Positions 29,009-38,582 of a stretch of DNA of 64,000 nucleotides are shown one piece after another (position 1 is the stretch's first letter; each line of letters opens with the position of its first letter). The stretch is from Methylacidiphilum kamchatkense Kam1 (lineage in GTDB: Bacteria > Verrucomicrobiota > Verrucomicrobiia > Methylacidiphilales > Methylacidiphilaceae): positions 1,178,001 through 1,242,000 of the forward strand of contig NZ_CP037899.1 in the NCBI RefSeq assembly GCF_007475525.1, in the 5' to 3' direction. The notes beneath the pieces are model-generated. The model did no database searches, had not been told where the DNA came from, and saw nothing but the letters and a program-made list of their open reading frames with translations. A program made the translations under genes and the position numbers.

Positions 29009-29680
29009 TCAATGTGTAGTAGGACTACAAGCCGTTTTCACCCTATCCTTATTAAGGGAACTGGAAGAAGCATTTATTAGAGAAGGCATAATACGTTGCA
29101 TCGCTTGTTTCCAAACGAAACGCAAAGGTTTCTTTGCCCATTCTTCTGCGTAATCGACACCAATTCTAGGAGTTCTCTCAATTTCTGAATCTGGAACTTC
29201 AAGTCCAGATTCTTCCACCCAGATGCGATCTCCAATCAAAGAAATCCCATTATCAGCTAGAGTAATTCCCATAGCTTTGGTGACTTTTCCAGGGCCATCT
29301 GCCCAGTGATGTTCAGGATTACCTTTCCTTCTTTGTTTAACCAACTCCTTTCCTTCTGTAATAATCACCCCACGAATCAAAACAGCCATGGGAACTCCTT
29401 CTGGACCCAAAACAAAATTCAAAAGATGGTGCATGCCGTAGCAAAAATAGACATAAGTAATGCCTCCTTGCTGAAAGATTATTTTATTTCTTGGCGTCAG
29501 CCGTTTCCCATAGCCATGACAGGCTTTATCCTCAGCTCCGCCATACGCTTCCGTCTCAACAATGATTCCAGCAATATTCCCTTTCGAATCTTTAACCGCC
29601 AATTTTTTCCCTAGGAAAAAAAGAGCCCCTTGTACTGGATCATCAATCAGATATGCAGCTAAGCCAATTTTCTTTCCCAT
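29009..29680 (-). CDS. mpg: 3-methyladenine DNA glycosylase (alkyladenine type)
   Basis: A 223-residue AAG/MPG-fold enzyme that removes alkylated purines. Visible are [20 protein letters not shown] with the catalytic Glu, [27 protein letters not shown], and the VLIRG and [12 protein letters not shown] blocks. Length is normal. It is separated by 69 bases from fdsD upstream on the same strand; a functional link to the formate dehydrogenase is unlikely. Confidence 0.93.
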   Translation of the reverse strand: MGKKIGLAAYLIDDPVQGALFFLGKKLAVKDSKGNIAGIIVETEAYGGAEDKACHGYGKRLTPRNKIIFQQGGITYVYFCYGMHHLLNFVLGPEGVPMAVLIRGVIITEGKELVKQRRKGNPEHHWADGPGKVTKAMGITLADNGISLIGDRIWVEESGLEVPDSEIERTPRIGVDYAEEWAKKPLRFVWKQAMQRIMPSLINASSSSLNKDRVKTACSPTTH

Positions 29681-29749
29681 TATGGCTTTTATTTAAATCG
29701 AGAGTACAAAGAAATCCATTGCGAAGAAAAAACGCAAAGAAATTTCAAC

Positions 29750-29989
29750 CTAGCTACTACTTTTTAGTTTTTCAACGGCTAGTCTTACAAGGGGAGCCAG
29801 GTCCCCTCCCTCAGTTTTCTCAACATAGCCAATAATCCTTTGTCGCATGGAAGGAGACCAAAATTTCCGAAGATGATTAGCAATCCCCTCTACGGCTTCT
29901 TCAGTAGTAGGATAATTTTTAAAAAAATCGCCTATCTGGTTAGCCATAAAAATGAGATCCTCATACCCCTCTTTCATAACTATGTTCAT
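29750..29989 (-). CDS. fdsD: NAD-dependent formate dehydrogenase delta subunit
   Basis: A 79-residue protein with the FdsD pattern: LIFMANQIGDFFKNYP, then AVEGIANHLRKFWSPSMRQRI and a LAPLVRLAVEKLK tail. FdsD stabilises or assembles the soluble NAD-dependent formate dehydrogenase. It lies 50 bases downstream of fdsA on the same strand. There is no strong Shine-Dalgarno; an internal ATG four codons in is an alternative start. Confidence 0.85.
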   Translation of the reverse strand: MNIVMKEGYEDLIFMANQIGDFFKNYPTTEEAVEGIANHLRKFWSPSMRQRIIGYVEKTEGGDLAPLVRLAVEKLKSSS

Positions 29990-30039
29990 TGAAACGAAGA
30001 TGTTATATAAAATTTACAATAGGTGTAATGCCCTCCTTC

Positions 30040-32919
30040 TTAACAGGCAACGGTTTTTTCTTTTGCTTCTTTAGCAAGAGCGCTCACTTGCACAGCAGTT
30101 ACCTTATATTCCGGACAGTTTGTTGCCCAATCTGAAATTTCAGTAGTGACAATATTCGCACGACTTTCAGGAAAATGGAAAGTTGCATATACAGTTCCTG
30201 GTTGCACTCTTTCGGTTATTTTACACCTGAAAATTCCACTGCCCTTTCTACTGGTCACTTCTACCAACTCCCCATCTTTGATTCCCCTTTCTTGAGCATC
30301 TGATGGATGAATTTCTAAGATATCTTCTTTAAACCAGATGACATTTTGCGTCCGCCGTGTCTGCGTACCCACATTGTAATGATGCAAAATCCTGCCCGTT
30401 GTGAGGATAAGGGGGAAACGCCTGGATGGCTTTTCTGGCGTTGGGACATACCCAGTAATATGGAATTGTCCTAAGCCTCTGAAGAATTTCTCCTTGTGCA
30501 TAACTGGAGTTCCTTCAGTCGCCTGTTCATTACAGGGCCATTGAATGCTTCCTAATTTGTCAAGTTTCTCATAGCTAACCCCTCGGAAGGTTGGAGTAAG
30601 TCTAGCAATTTCATCCATGATTTCTGAGGGATGATTATAATGCATGGGATAACCCATTGCTTGAGCGATTTCCTGAATCACTTCCCATTCTTGTTTTCTG
30701 CAGAGCGGAGGCATCACTTGTCTGACCCTTTGAATCCTTCTTTCCGCATTGGTGAAAGTCCCGTCTTTTTCTAAAAAGGAACAACCAGGCAAAAACACAT
30801 GGCAATACTTCGACATTTCATTGAGGAAAATGTCATGAAGGACCACCAGCTCCATTGATTTTAGGGCTTGAATGACGTGATTGCTATCAGGATCCGATTG
30901 AGTAAGATCTTCCCCATGCACATAGATGCCCTTAAAATTACCATACACAGCTTCCGTCAGCATATTAGTAATTCTTAATCCCGGTTCTGGATCCAAGGGG
31001 ACGTTCCATGCTTCTTCGAAAAGCATCCTCGTTTCAAAATCCGATACATGCCTATAGCCTGAAAATTCATGAGGGAAAGAACCCATGTCACAGGAGCCTT
31101 GCACGTTGTTTTGACCTCGCAGAGGATTAACTCCTGCTCCCTCTTTGCCCACATTTCCAGTAAGCATAGCCAGATTCGCTATGGCAAGGACAGCAGTTGT
31201 CCCTTGAGAATGTTCAGTTACGCCAAGCCCATAATAGATAGCCGCATTCCCCCCGGTAGCATACAGTCTTGCTGCAGCTCGGATGGTTTCGGCAGGGACT
31301 CCTGTTATTTCCTGAACCGCTTCTGGGGCATTCTCAGGCTTTCGAATAAATTGCATCCATTTTTCAAAGGAGACCTTGTCACATTTCTCTTCAATAAATT
31401 TCCTATCTTCGAGCCCTTCATCAAGGATCGTATAGGCGATAGCGTTCAACAAAGCGACATTAGTCCCCGGCTTTAATTGAAGATGATAATCGGCTCGAAT
31501 GTGGGGTGTTTTGACTAGGTCGATTTTTCTTGGATCAGCTACAATTAGACGTGCACCTTGGCGAAGCCGACGTTTCATTTGGGAACCAAAAACAGGATGC
31601 CCATCGGTAGGATTGGCACCGATGACAAAAATGACATCAGAAAACTGAATAGAATCAAAGGGATTCGTACCTGCTGAGGTTCCAAAGGCTGCCTTCAATC
31701 CATAACCTGTAGGAGAATGGCAGACCCGAGCACAAGTATCAATGTTGTTATTGTGAAAGACTGCTCGAACTAGCTTTTGTACAAGATAGTCCTCTTCATT
31801 GGTGCATCGAGAAGAACTCACAGCCCCAATCGAATTTCTACCATATTTATCAGCTATTCTTTTAAATTCCGAAGCGACATAAGCAATAGCTTCTTCCCAG
31901 CTCACTTCTTTCCAGGGATCTTCGATTTTTTTACGGAGCAGAGGCTTTAATGGCCTTTCAGGACTCAGCGCATAAGTCCAGGCAAACCTGCCTTTAACAC
32001 AAGAATGTCCATGATTCGCATGACCATTTTTATAGGGCACCATTCGAATGACTTCATTGCCTTGGGTTTGAGCTTCGAAAGAACAACCCACTCCACAATA
32101 GGCACAGGTTGTAATCGTTGATTTTACGGGTAGGCCCTTTTCTATGACCGTATCTTCGATCAATGCGGCTGTTGGACAGGCCATAACGCAGGCTCCGCAA
32201 GAAACACATTCTGAACTCAGAAACTCATGGGTAGGACCAGGAGTGATAACAGAATCAAAACCTCTATGCCGGGCAGTGAGAGCCAGAGTTCCTTGAATTT
32301 CATCGCAAGCACGGACGCATCGAAAACAGACAATGCACTTGGAGGGATCAAACGTAAAATAAGGATTTGTTTTATCTTTAGGACTTGCTAGATGATTTTT
32401 TCCTGAAAAGCCATAACGGACCTCTCTTAATCCAACAGCACCTGCCATGTCCTGGAGCTCACAGTCTCCATCCACAGGGCACATTAAGCAATCCAAGGGA
32501 TGATCCGAAATATACAATTCCATAACGTTGCGACGGAGCTTGGCAAGCTTTTCAGAATATGTTTTAACTTTCATGCCCTGTTCTACAAGGGTCGTACAGG
32601 AGGCTGGATACCCTCTTTTGCCTTCTATCTCCACAAGACAAAGCCTACAAGATCCAAAAGGCTCAAGGCTTTCTGTAGCACAAAGCTTGGGAATCATAAT
32701 TCCATGTAATGCTGCAGCCCTTAAAAGGGAAGTTCCCTCAGGAACGCTGACCTCTATCCCATCAATGGTTAGAGTTACAGTTTTTGGTTGAATCTCGGAT
32801 TCGGCAACAAACCGAGCCGTCTTATTTTGAAGAGCACCATTTTTATGGCCGTTTCTATATTTAATCCACTCGATAGGGCTTCCAGGCGTTCCAAGATCTA
32901 TGCGTTTGTCTGTTAACAT
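30040..32919 (-). CDS. fdsA: NAD-dependent formate dehydrogenase alpha subunit
   Basis: The catalytic subunit oxidises formate to CO2 at a molybdenum (or tungsten) bis-MGD site. Domain order: N-terminal 2Fe-2S domain (CATESLEPFGSCRLC), NuoG-like HPLDCLMCPVDGDC, two ferredoxin clusters (CIVCFRCVRAC; CVSCGACVMAC), the 4Fe-4S start of the catalytic domain (CAYCGVGC), then the active-site Cys in CARVCHSPTG, so it is a Cys and not a Sec enzyme. I chose ATG 32919, 7 bases after GGAGGA, over an in-frame ATG at 33012 that would run into fdsB. The product is 959 residues, normal for FdsA. Confidence 0.93.
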   Translation of the reverse strand: MLTDKRIDLGTPGSPIEWIKYRNGHKNGALQNKTARFVAESEIQPKTVTLTIDGIEVSVPEGTSLLRAAALHGIMIPKLCATESLEPFGSCRLCLVEIEGKRGYPASCTTLVEQGMKVKTYSEKLAKLRRNVMELYISDHPLDCLMCPVDGDCELQDMAGAVGLREVRYGFSGKNHLASPKDKTNPYFTFDPSKCIVCFRCVRACDEIQGTLALTARHRGFDSVITPGPTHEFLSSECVSCGACVMACPTAALIEDTVIEKGLPVKSTITTCAYCGVGCSFEAQTQGNEVIRMVPYKNGHANHGHSCVKGRFAWTYALSPERPLKPLLRKKIEDPWKEVSWEEAIAYVASEFKRIADKYGRNSIGAVSSSRCTNEEDYLVQKLVRAVFHNNNIDTCARVCHSPTGYGLKAAFGTSAGTNPFDSIQFSDVIFVIGANPTDGHPVFGSQMKRRLRQGARLIVADPRKIDLVKTPHIRADYHLQLKPGTNVALLNAIAYTILDEGLEDRKFIEEKCDKVSFEKWMQFIRKPENAPEAVQEITGVPAETIRAAARLYATGGNAAIYYGLGVTEHSQGTTAVLAIANLAMLTGNVGKEGAGVNPLRGQNNVQGSCDMGSFPHEFSGYRHVSDFETRMLFEEAWNVPLDPEPGLRITNMLTEAVYGNFKGIYVHGEDLTQSDPDSNHVIQALKSMELVVLHDIFLNEMSKYCHVFLPGCSFLEKDGTFTNAERRIQRVRQVMPPLCRKQEWEVIQEIAQAMGYPMHYNHPSEIMDEIARLTPTFRGVSYEKLDKLGSIQWPCNEQATEGTPVMHKEKFFRGLGQFHITGYVPTPEKPSRRFPLILTTGRILHHYNVGTQTRRTQNVIWFKEDILEIHPSDAQERGIKDGELVEVTSRKGSGIFRCKITERVQPGTVYATFHFPESRANIVTTEISDWATNCPEYKVTAVQVSALAKEAKEKTVAC

Positions 32920-32987
32920 GGCTTCGTCCTCCTTTTTCTGTTTTTCTAGCGGTGTAATTTTTTTTCTGTCCTCTTTTTTCTCTTGCT

Positions 32988-34555
32988 TTAAAAAGCGCCC
33001 GCAAAGGCACAAATTTCTTCTTTACAATAGCCAAAATCCTCTGGGAAATGTCTCAACGCACTCAAAACAGGGAAGGGAGTCATTCCTCCCAAGCCGCATA
33101 ACGAAGCATGAAGCATCGTATCACACAGATCGAAAAGCAGCTCTAGCTCTTTTCGAGACCCTTTTCCCATTAAAATTTTTTCCATTAACTCCATGCCCCT
33201 GGTCGAACCAATCCTGCAAGGCGTACATTTTCCACAAGATTCCTCCGCACAAAATTCCATGGCATAATGAGCCATATGCGCCAAATTTGTTTGATCATCA
33301 AAGGCAATGATTCCCCCATGGCCTACAATCCCTTTGATTTTGCTTAATTCCTCGTAATCTAGCGGAATATCCAAAAGATGTTCGGGAAGATAAGGACCTA
33401 AAGGACCTCCAATTTGAATGGCTTTGAGTGGCCTCCCGCTACGGGTGCCTCCTCCAAAGCCATAAACCAGATCCCGAAGAGATATGCCAAAGGGGATTTC
33501 TACAAGTCCTGGATACTTAAGATTTCCAGAGAGTTGAACTGGCAAAGTACCTTTGGATCGGTTAACTCCATAGGCTGCGTAGGCCTCTCCTCCATGAGAC
33601 AAAATCCACGGAACAGAGGCGAGCGTGATCACATTATTGATGACGGTGGGTTTTCCCCACAATCCTTTAACAGCAGGCAAAGGCGGTCTGGGCCTTACCA
33701 TTCCTCTTTTGCCTTCAAGGCTCTCAAGAAGAGCTGTTTCCTCTCCACAGACATAAGCTCCTGCTCCAAGAAAAACCTCTAAATCAAAAGAAAAGGAGGA
33801 ACCAAAGAGTGGGCTGCCCAATATTCCTTGCGATCTGCAAACCGCAATAGCTTTGTTGAGTATTTCGTGGGCAAGCGGATACTCAGACCGAAGATAGATA
33901 TATCCTTTATCAGCTCCTACAGCAAATCCAGCAATCGCCATTCCTTCAATGAGTAAGAAGGGATCGCCTTCCATAACCATTCTATCAGAAAAGGTTCCTG
34001 AATCCCCTTCATCAGCATTGCAAACGATGTATTTCTGGGAAGCGATAGCCCCTTTTGTCGTTTTCCATTTGATGCCAGTTGGGAAGGCTGCCCCACCTCG
34101 ACCTCTTAACCCAGATTTTGTAATTTGATCAATGACTTTATCTGGACCCAATTCAATCGCTTTTTTTAGTCCCTGAAATCCCCCCAAGCCATGTAAGAAT
34201 CTAATGACAAAGGGTCGTTCTTTCCGATTCGTTCAAAAATCAACCGTGTCTGTTTTTTCAAATAGGGATGCTCTTGAAGATTTCCCAAACAAAGAGGATG
34301 GTCTGAACCCTCTAAAAAACCTGAATCAAATAAGGAACCAATCGCCTCTTCAGTCACTGGCCCATAGGCGATCCTTTTGCCTCCTTCTAGTTCGACTTCT
34401 ATAACCGGCTCCAACCAATAAAGTCCATAAGAACCCGTACGGACTATCCGAATGGGGATATTCCTTAAGAAAGCTTCTTTTTCAACTGCAAAAGCCACCT
34501 CGTCCGCGCCTACGGCGATGGCTGAATAATCTTTGGCTATATAAAGGGTGTGCAT
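32988..34555 (-). CDS. fdsB: NAD-dependent formate dehydrogenase beta subunit, frameshifted
   Basis: FdsB carries FMN and a 4Fe-4S cluster and passes electrons to NAD. The N-terminal about 125 residues form the thioredoxin-like region; the remainder is NuoF-like with GRGGAAFPTGIKW, GAGAYVCGEETALLES and SCGKCTPCRIG. The two parts are in different frames, broken at a C6 tract (34180-34185, G6 in the coding strand). Adding one G gives YMAWGGFQGLKKAIELG and a 522-residue protein, the normal FdsB size. It is therefore one gene with a probable base-calling error. It starts 2 bases after fdsG. Confidence 0.88.
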
Positions 34556-34557
34556 AA

Positions 34558-35016
34558 CTAGCGTAAGGAGTGGATTAGGTTTTCAATTTTTCGAGCATCA
34601 ACTCTTCCGTAGAGCTTTCCATTGAGGGCCACCGAAGGACCATTAGCGCAATTGCCAAAACAAAAAGTTGGCAGTAATGTCACTTTGCCATCAGCGGTCG
34701 TCCCACCAAAATCAATTTTCAACGTTTCTTTTGCTTTTTCTATCACCTTATGACAGCCATTAGCTTGACAGGCTTCAGCTCGACAAATCTTTAAGATGTT
34801 ATTTCCCGGAGGCTTAGTTCGAAAGTCAGCATAAAAAGTAAGAACACCATACACTTCCGCTTGAGAAAGATTAAAAGAAGAAGCAATCTGAGGTAGAAAT
34901 TCTTTGGGAATATATCCAATTTCTTCTTGTACTTTATGATAGAAGGGAATAAGCCCATTGGGTTTCGTAGAATAGAAAGCTAAGCTGTCCAGAAGTTTTT
35001 GATCCATTGTTCTCAT
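34558..35016 (-). CDS. fdsG: NAD-dependent formate dehydrogenase gamma subunit
   Basis: A 152-residue NuoE-like 2Fe-2S protein, first gene of fdsGBAD. The cluster ligands are visible as CRAEAC and CFGNC, with the typical GYIPKEFLPQIA and AEVYGVLTFYADF stretches. It relays electrons between the FMN and FeS clusters of the soluble formate dehydrogenase. The 206-base AT-rich gap upstream presumably holds the operon promoter. Confidence 0.92.
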   Translation of the reverse strand: MRTMDQKLLDSLAFYSTKPNGLIPFYHKVQEEIGYIPKEFLPQIASSFNLSQAEVYGVLTFYADFRTKPPGNNILKICRAEACQANGCHKVIEKAKETLKIDFGGTTADGKVTLLPTFCFGNCANGPSVALNGKLYGRVDARKIENLIHSLR

Positions 35017-35222
35017 CGATCCGTTCTCTAATTAAATTTCTTTCTTTGTTTCCTAAATTTGATTATCATAATTTTTTTTAATAACTATTCCGTCTAGTTG
35101 TTTCCTGTAACATAACATCATAAATGCATTTACTAATGTAATTATCCGATTTTCCCCTATCAATCAATATTCAAAAATAAAAATTATTAAAATAATTTTT
35201 TTACAATATTCATTAAAATATT

Positions 35223-36323
35223 TTATGGGCTATCCAGACTTCCATAACTTAAGGGATAAGTGATTATTCCCCAAGGCATTTTTATTCCTTCAATCTTGGC
35301 TAGTTCTTTGTAATTGTTCGCATCGAAAACATGGATGGCATCAGAGCGGCCACTGGCAACTAAGATTTTTCTTCCATCCGGACTAAAAGTAAAATGCCAG
35401 CTTCGCATACCTACAGGCGCTTCCGCTAAAAGCTTCAGATTTTGGGAATCGAACACTTGTAGTTTTCTATCCCGGAAAGCAAGTACCAAAACCCTTTTTC
35501 CTGATGGATCGAAGGCTACTCCATAAGGACCAGAAGCGGTGGTCGTCGCTTTAAGAAGAGAAAAATTATGGTCGAATAAAGCTAAGGTATTGCTGTTTTC
35601 AAAAGTCACCGCATAGATTTCCTCTTGAGGTGCCCTCTTTAAACCTCGAGGTCTTGTACCAATTTTCTGAAGATCTATCCGGCGGATTTCCCGTCGCGTT
35701 TCAATATCATAAAGGCCAATGGAATTTTCTCCCTCATTTGCAACCAATAGTTTCGATCCATCTTTAGAAAACTCTATGGCTTCGGTTTCTTTTCCTCCGG
35801 AAAACTCATTGTCTATCTTTTCCTTTTGGATATCAATCTGGGCAATTTTTGCTCCTATAGGACTTGACTCCGAAAGCTCTGGCTCATAAGAAACAAAGAG
35901 AAATTTCCTTTCTGGATCCAATCGCAAAAATTCAGGATTTTGTCCCAGCCGTATCGTATTTTTTATTTGTCCATTGCTCGCATCTAGAATTAGCAAGGAC
36001 TGAGTCGATTTGTCAGCGACAAACAGAGTTTTTCCTTCTTTATCAATACCAATCCCTCTGAGCATGCTGCCGGGAAGGGAAATTGTTTTGAGTTTTTCGT
36101 TTTTTTCAATATCAATAATGGCTATGCCTCCTTCACAACTGACATAGGCTAAAGGATGAACGCCAGCTCTTACGGAGGAAAAACAAATCAACATAGAAAG
36201 AAAAGGAATGAAAAAGAAGACCCACAAACGGATCGAAAGAGTAGAGAATGATAAGATCTTAAATTTCAAGAGAAAGAAATTAAAAAAACCGTTTTGTTGA
36301 ATAATCATTGAAAAAAAAGACAA
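35223..36323 (-). CDS. Exported beta-propeller (YVTN) protein of the PQQ-associated type
   Basis: A 366-residue protein with an N-terminal hydrophobic leader (cleavage likely near SSVRAG) followed by about seven repeats of the YVTN/NHL style, for example RGIGIDKEGKTLFVADKSTQ, EFLRLDPERKFLFVSYEPE and GVAFDPSGKRVLVLAFRD. Similar periplasmic propellers are encoded next to PQQ-dependent alcohol dehydrogenase systems. It is divergent from pqqA with a 147-base shared promoter region, which supports a role in PQQ-dependent oxidation; the exact role is unknown. Confidence 0.75.
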   Translation of the reverse strand: MSFFSMIIQQNGFFNFFLLKFKILSFSTLSIRLWVFFFIPFLSMLICFSSVRAGVHPLAYVSCEGGIAIIDIEKNEKLKTISLPGSMLRGIGIDKEGKTLFVADKSTQSLLILDASNGQIKNTIRLGQNPEFLRLDPERKFLFVSYEPELSESSPIGAKIAQIDIQKEKIDNEFSGGKETEAIEFSKDGSKLLVANEGENSIGLYDIETRREIRRIDLQKIGTRPRGLKRAPQEEIYAVTFENSNTLALFDHNFSLLKATTTASGPYGVAFDPSGKRVLVLAFRDRKLQVFDSQNLKLLAEAPVGMRSWHFTFSPDGRKILVASGRSDAIHVFDANNYKELAKIEGIKMPWGIITYPLSYGSLDSP

Positions 36324-36470
36324 AATAATTTATTTAGATTGCTGTTCTTCTGAGTTACATTAAAATAATCAATGTAGAAAAATTTAAAAAATTGAAATTG
36401 CATTTCAATAAAAATTGCAATTGAATGAGAAAAAAATAATTTATTAATTTTATTTAAAATAGGAGGACTC

Positions 36471-36551
36471 ATGAATTGGGAAAAACCTGCATTCGAAGAA
36501 ATGAATCTCTGCATGGAAGTGACAGCCTACGCGTTTGTTGCTGAGAACTAA
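36471..36551 (+). CDS. pqqA: PQQ precursor peptide PqqA
   Basis: A 26-residue peptide preceded by a strong AGGAGGA at 36461-36467. It contains the invariant Glu16 and Tyr20 in the EVTAY motif, which PqqE cross-links to begin PQQ synthesis, and the family's N-terminal WEKPAF resembles WTKPAY. It is followed by pqqB, pqqC, pqqD and pqqE in the standard order. Confidence 0.95.
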   Translation: MNWEKPAFEEMNLCMEVTAYAFVAEN

Positions 36552-36574
36552 TCTTCGATGAGTTAAAAAGCTTC

Positions 36575-36612
36575 CACAAAGGGCAAAGACAATCCTGTCT
36601 TTGCCCTTTGTG
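36575..36612 (+). promoter_or_regulatory. Perfect 17-bp intercistronic hairpin between pqqA and pqqB
   Basis: CACAAAGGGCAAAGACA (36575-36591) pairs perfectly with TGTCTTTGCCCTTTGTG (36596-36612) around a 4-base loop. It starts 23 bases after the pqqA stop and ends 7 bases before the pqqB ATG. There is no T-run after it, so it may act as an attenuator or an RNA-stabilising element that raises pqqA relative to pqqB; it also covers the place where a pqqB Shine-Dalgarno would lie. Confidence 0.8.
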
Positions 36613-36619
36613 CTCCAAT

Positions 36620-37515
36620 ATGGAAGTCATAGTTTTAGGTTCGGGAGCAGGAGGAGGTATTCCACAATGGAATTGTCTTTGTCCAAACTGTGTTCGCGCC
36701 CGGATTGAAATCAAGGAAAAGAAAGAGGTTTTTTCCTTTAGAAGAACCCAATCCTCTATAGCTGTTCGGATGGAGGGGGAAAAGTGGATTCTTTTAAACG
36801 CATCGATTGATTTGCCTACTCAATTAGCTCTTCATCCAGAACTGGCGCCTCCCGGCCTTGAAATTCGTTCTTCTCCATTTGCTGCTATTATTCTAACTGA
36901 TGGACAGATTGATCATGCCTCTGGCCTTCTTTCCTTACGTGAAGGCAAAGAAATAGAGGTTGTTTGTTCTGAGAGCACTTGGGATCTAATTTCTGAGCAC
37001 TATCCAATTGTTCGAATCTTGTCTTCCTATGTTCGATTGAAACGAAGCTCTTTTCCAATAAAAATAGGCTCGTTGCTTTTTGATGCTTTTGAGTTACCGG
37101 GAGGTCCCCCACCGTATGCAAAAAGAGAGCCGCAACCCGGTGATGTGATTGCGGTAAGTATCGAGGATGAATCTGGGTTAAAAGTCGTTTATTGTCCTGC
37201 TTTACCAGCAATAAGCACCAGTTTGGAAGAATTTATTCAGGAAGCCGAATGCCTGTTTGTCGATGGGACTTTTTGGTCAGAAAACGAACTTTTACTTTGG
37301 AACATTAAAGATAAAAAAGCTTCAGAAATGGGGCATATTCCTGTGGGGGGGAAAACGGATCGCTAAGCTGGCTAAGCACTCTACAAATTCCTAAAAAAAT
37401 CTACATTCATATCAACAATACCAATCCCATGCTTGATCCTGATTCGGCACAGGCAAAAGCTGTGCGTTCTTTAGGGATAGAAATTGCTTACGATGGGATG
37501 AAACTTTTGCTATGA
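36620..37515 (+). CDS. pqqB: PQQ biosynthesis protein PqqB, frameshifted
   Basis: A metallo-beta-lactamase-fold protein needed for PQQ synthesis. The start [19 protein letters not shown] with CLCPNC is diagnostic. An in-frame TTG at 36608 lies inside the hairpin and is rejected. The frame is lost at a G7 tract (37345-37351); one extra G gives [16 protein letters not shown] and then [11 protein letters not shown] and YDGMKL, the conserved PqqB tail, for 298 residues (normal length about 300). The HINNTNP and GH motifs belong to the metal site. It is followed by pqqC after 10 bases. Confidence 0.92.
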
Positions 37516-37525
37516 TGTTCTTCCG

Positions 37526-38311
37526 ATGACTTCCTTTGATGCTTTACCTATTTATCCTTCCTTTGTACCGAAAGAAGAATTTGTTTCAAAACTTCCCCTG
37601 CCTCCTGCCCAATTTGAAGAGGTCCTCAGATCAATAGGAAATACTAGCTATCATGACAAACACCCTTTTCACCAGCTGATGAACGAAGGCAAACTCACCA
37701 AAGAGGCCTTACAGGGATGGGTAGCCAATCGGTTCTACTACCAGGAACAGATCCCCATCAAAGATGCCGCGATCTTGTCGAACTGTCCAGAGAGGGAATT
37801 GCGGCGGATCTGGATATCCAGGATCCATGATCATGATGGGTTCGGAGAAGATCCTGGCGGTATTGAACGATGGCTTAATCTAGGAAAGGCTGTCGGGCTT
37901 AGTCGGGAAGACCTTTTGTCTCATCGGTTTCTGCTTCCTGCAGTTCGGTATGCTGTGGATGCTTATGTCCATTTCTGTAGAGAACAACATTGGTTAATCG
38001 CCATGGCTTCTTCTCTGACAGAGCTTTTTGCCCCTACCATACATAGGATACGGATTTCAGCTTTCCCAAAATATTATCCGTGGATCGATCCTGAAGGATT
38101 AAAATATTTCGAAAAAAGAGTTGAACAAGCACCCAAAGACGTCCGATTTACCCTTGATCTTGTGCTTAAAAGATGTACTACCCAATCACTGCAGCTTGCC
38201 GCCATTGAAGCCTTACAATTCAAATGTGATCTACTTTGGTCGATGCTCGATGCACTCTATATGCATTACCAGTTGGGGATTTGTTCGCCCAAGCCTCCCT
38301 ATGCACTCTGA
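37526..38311 (+). CDS. pqqC: Pyrroloquinoline-quinone synthase PqqC
   Basis: The 261-residue enzyme catalyses the final oxidation and ring closure to PQQ. It shows [16 protein letters not shown], the [19 protein letters not shown] block, RIHDHDG and the [12 protein letters not shown] helix, all typical. A ten-residue N-terminal segment precedes the family start. The stop overlaps pqqD by 11 bases. Confidence 0.96.
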   Translation: MTSFDALPIYPSFVPKEEFVSKLPLPPAQFEEVLRSIGNTSYHDKHPFHQLMNEGKLTKEALQGWVANRFYYQEQIPIKDAAILSNCPERELRRIWISRIHDHDGFGEDPGGIERWLNLGKAVGLSREDLLSHRFLLPAVRYAVDAYVHFCREQHWLIAMASSLTELFAPTIHRIRISAFPKYYPWIDPEGLKYFEKRVEQAPKDVRFTLDLVLKRCTTQSLQLAAIEALQFKCDLLWSMLDALYMHYQLGICSPKPPYAL

Positions 38312-38573
38312 TAAAATCCCAACTCTTTCCTCGAAAGCAAGACTCAAATTTGATCAGGCAAGACAAAAGCCAGTTCTTTTGTATCCAGAAGGACTCCTTT
38401 TCCTAAACCAAACCGCTTATAAAATCTTGCTTTTGTGTGATGGAAAGAGAAAAGTTGACGAGATTGTTACCGAACTATCTAAAGAATATTCTATCGACAG
38501 AGTTGCGGTGGAAAAAGATGTATGGGATTTTATATTAACCCTATGTGAAAAGGGTTTTATTCAACTCAATTAA
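38301..38573 (+). CDS. pqqD: PQQ precursor peptide chaperone PqqD
   Basis: A 90-residue winged-helix protein that binds PqqA and presents it to PqqE. The ATG at 38301 overlaps the end of pqqC by 11 bases; an upstream in-frame ATG at 38121 would lie deep in pqqC and is rejected. It contains [31 protein letters not shown], characteristic of PqqD, abbreviated here as LFLNQTA and [10 protein letters not shown]. Confidence 0.93.
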   Translation: MHSDKIPTLSSKARLKFDQARQKPVLLYPEGLLFLNQTAYKILLLCDGKRKVDEIVTELSKEYSIDRVAVEKDVWDFILTLCEKGFIQLN

Positions 38574-38582
38574 AAGCTTTGT

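Noticed and set aside
34166-34555. Independent 129-residue protein between fdsG and fdsB
   Set aside because: It is the N-terminal part of FdsB; one extra G in the C6 tract joins it to the NuoF-like part at normal length.
38121-38300. Upstream extension of PqqD to the ATG at 38121
   Set aside because: It would lie inside pqqC and add 60 residues not found in PqqD; ATG 38301 gives the normal size.
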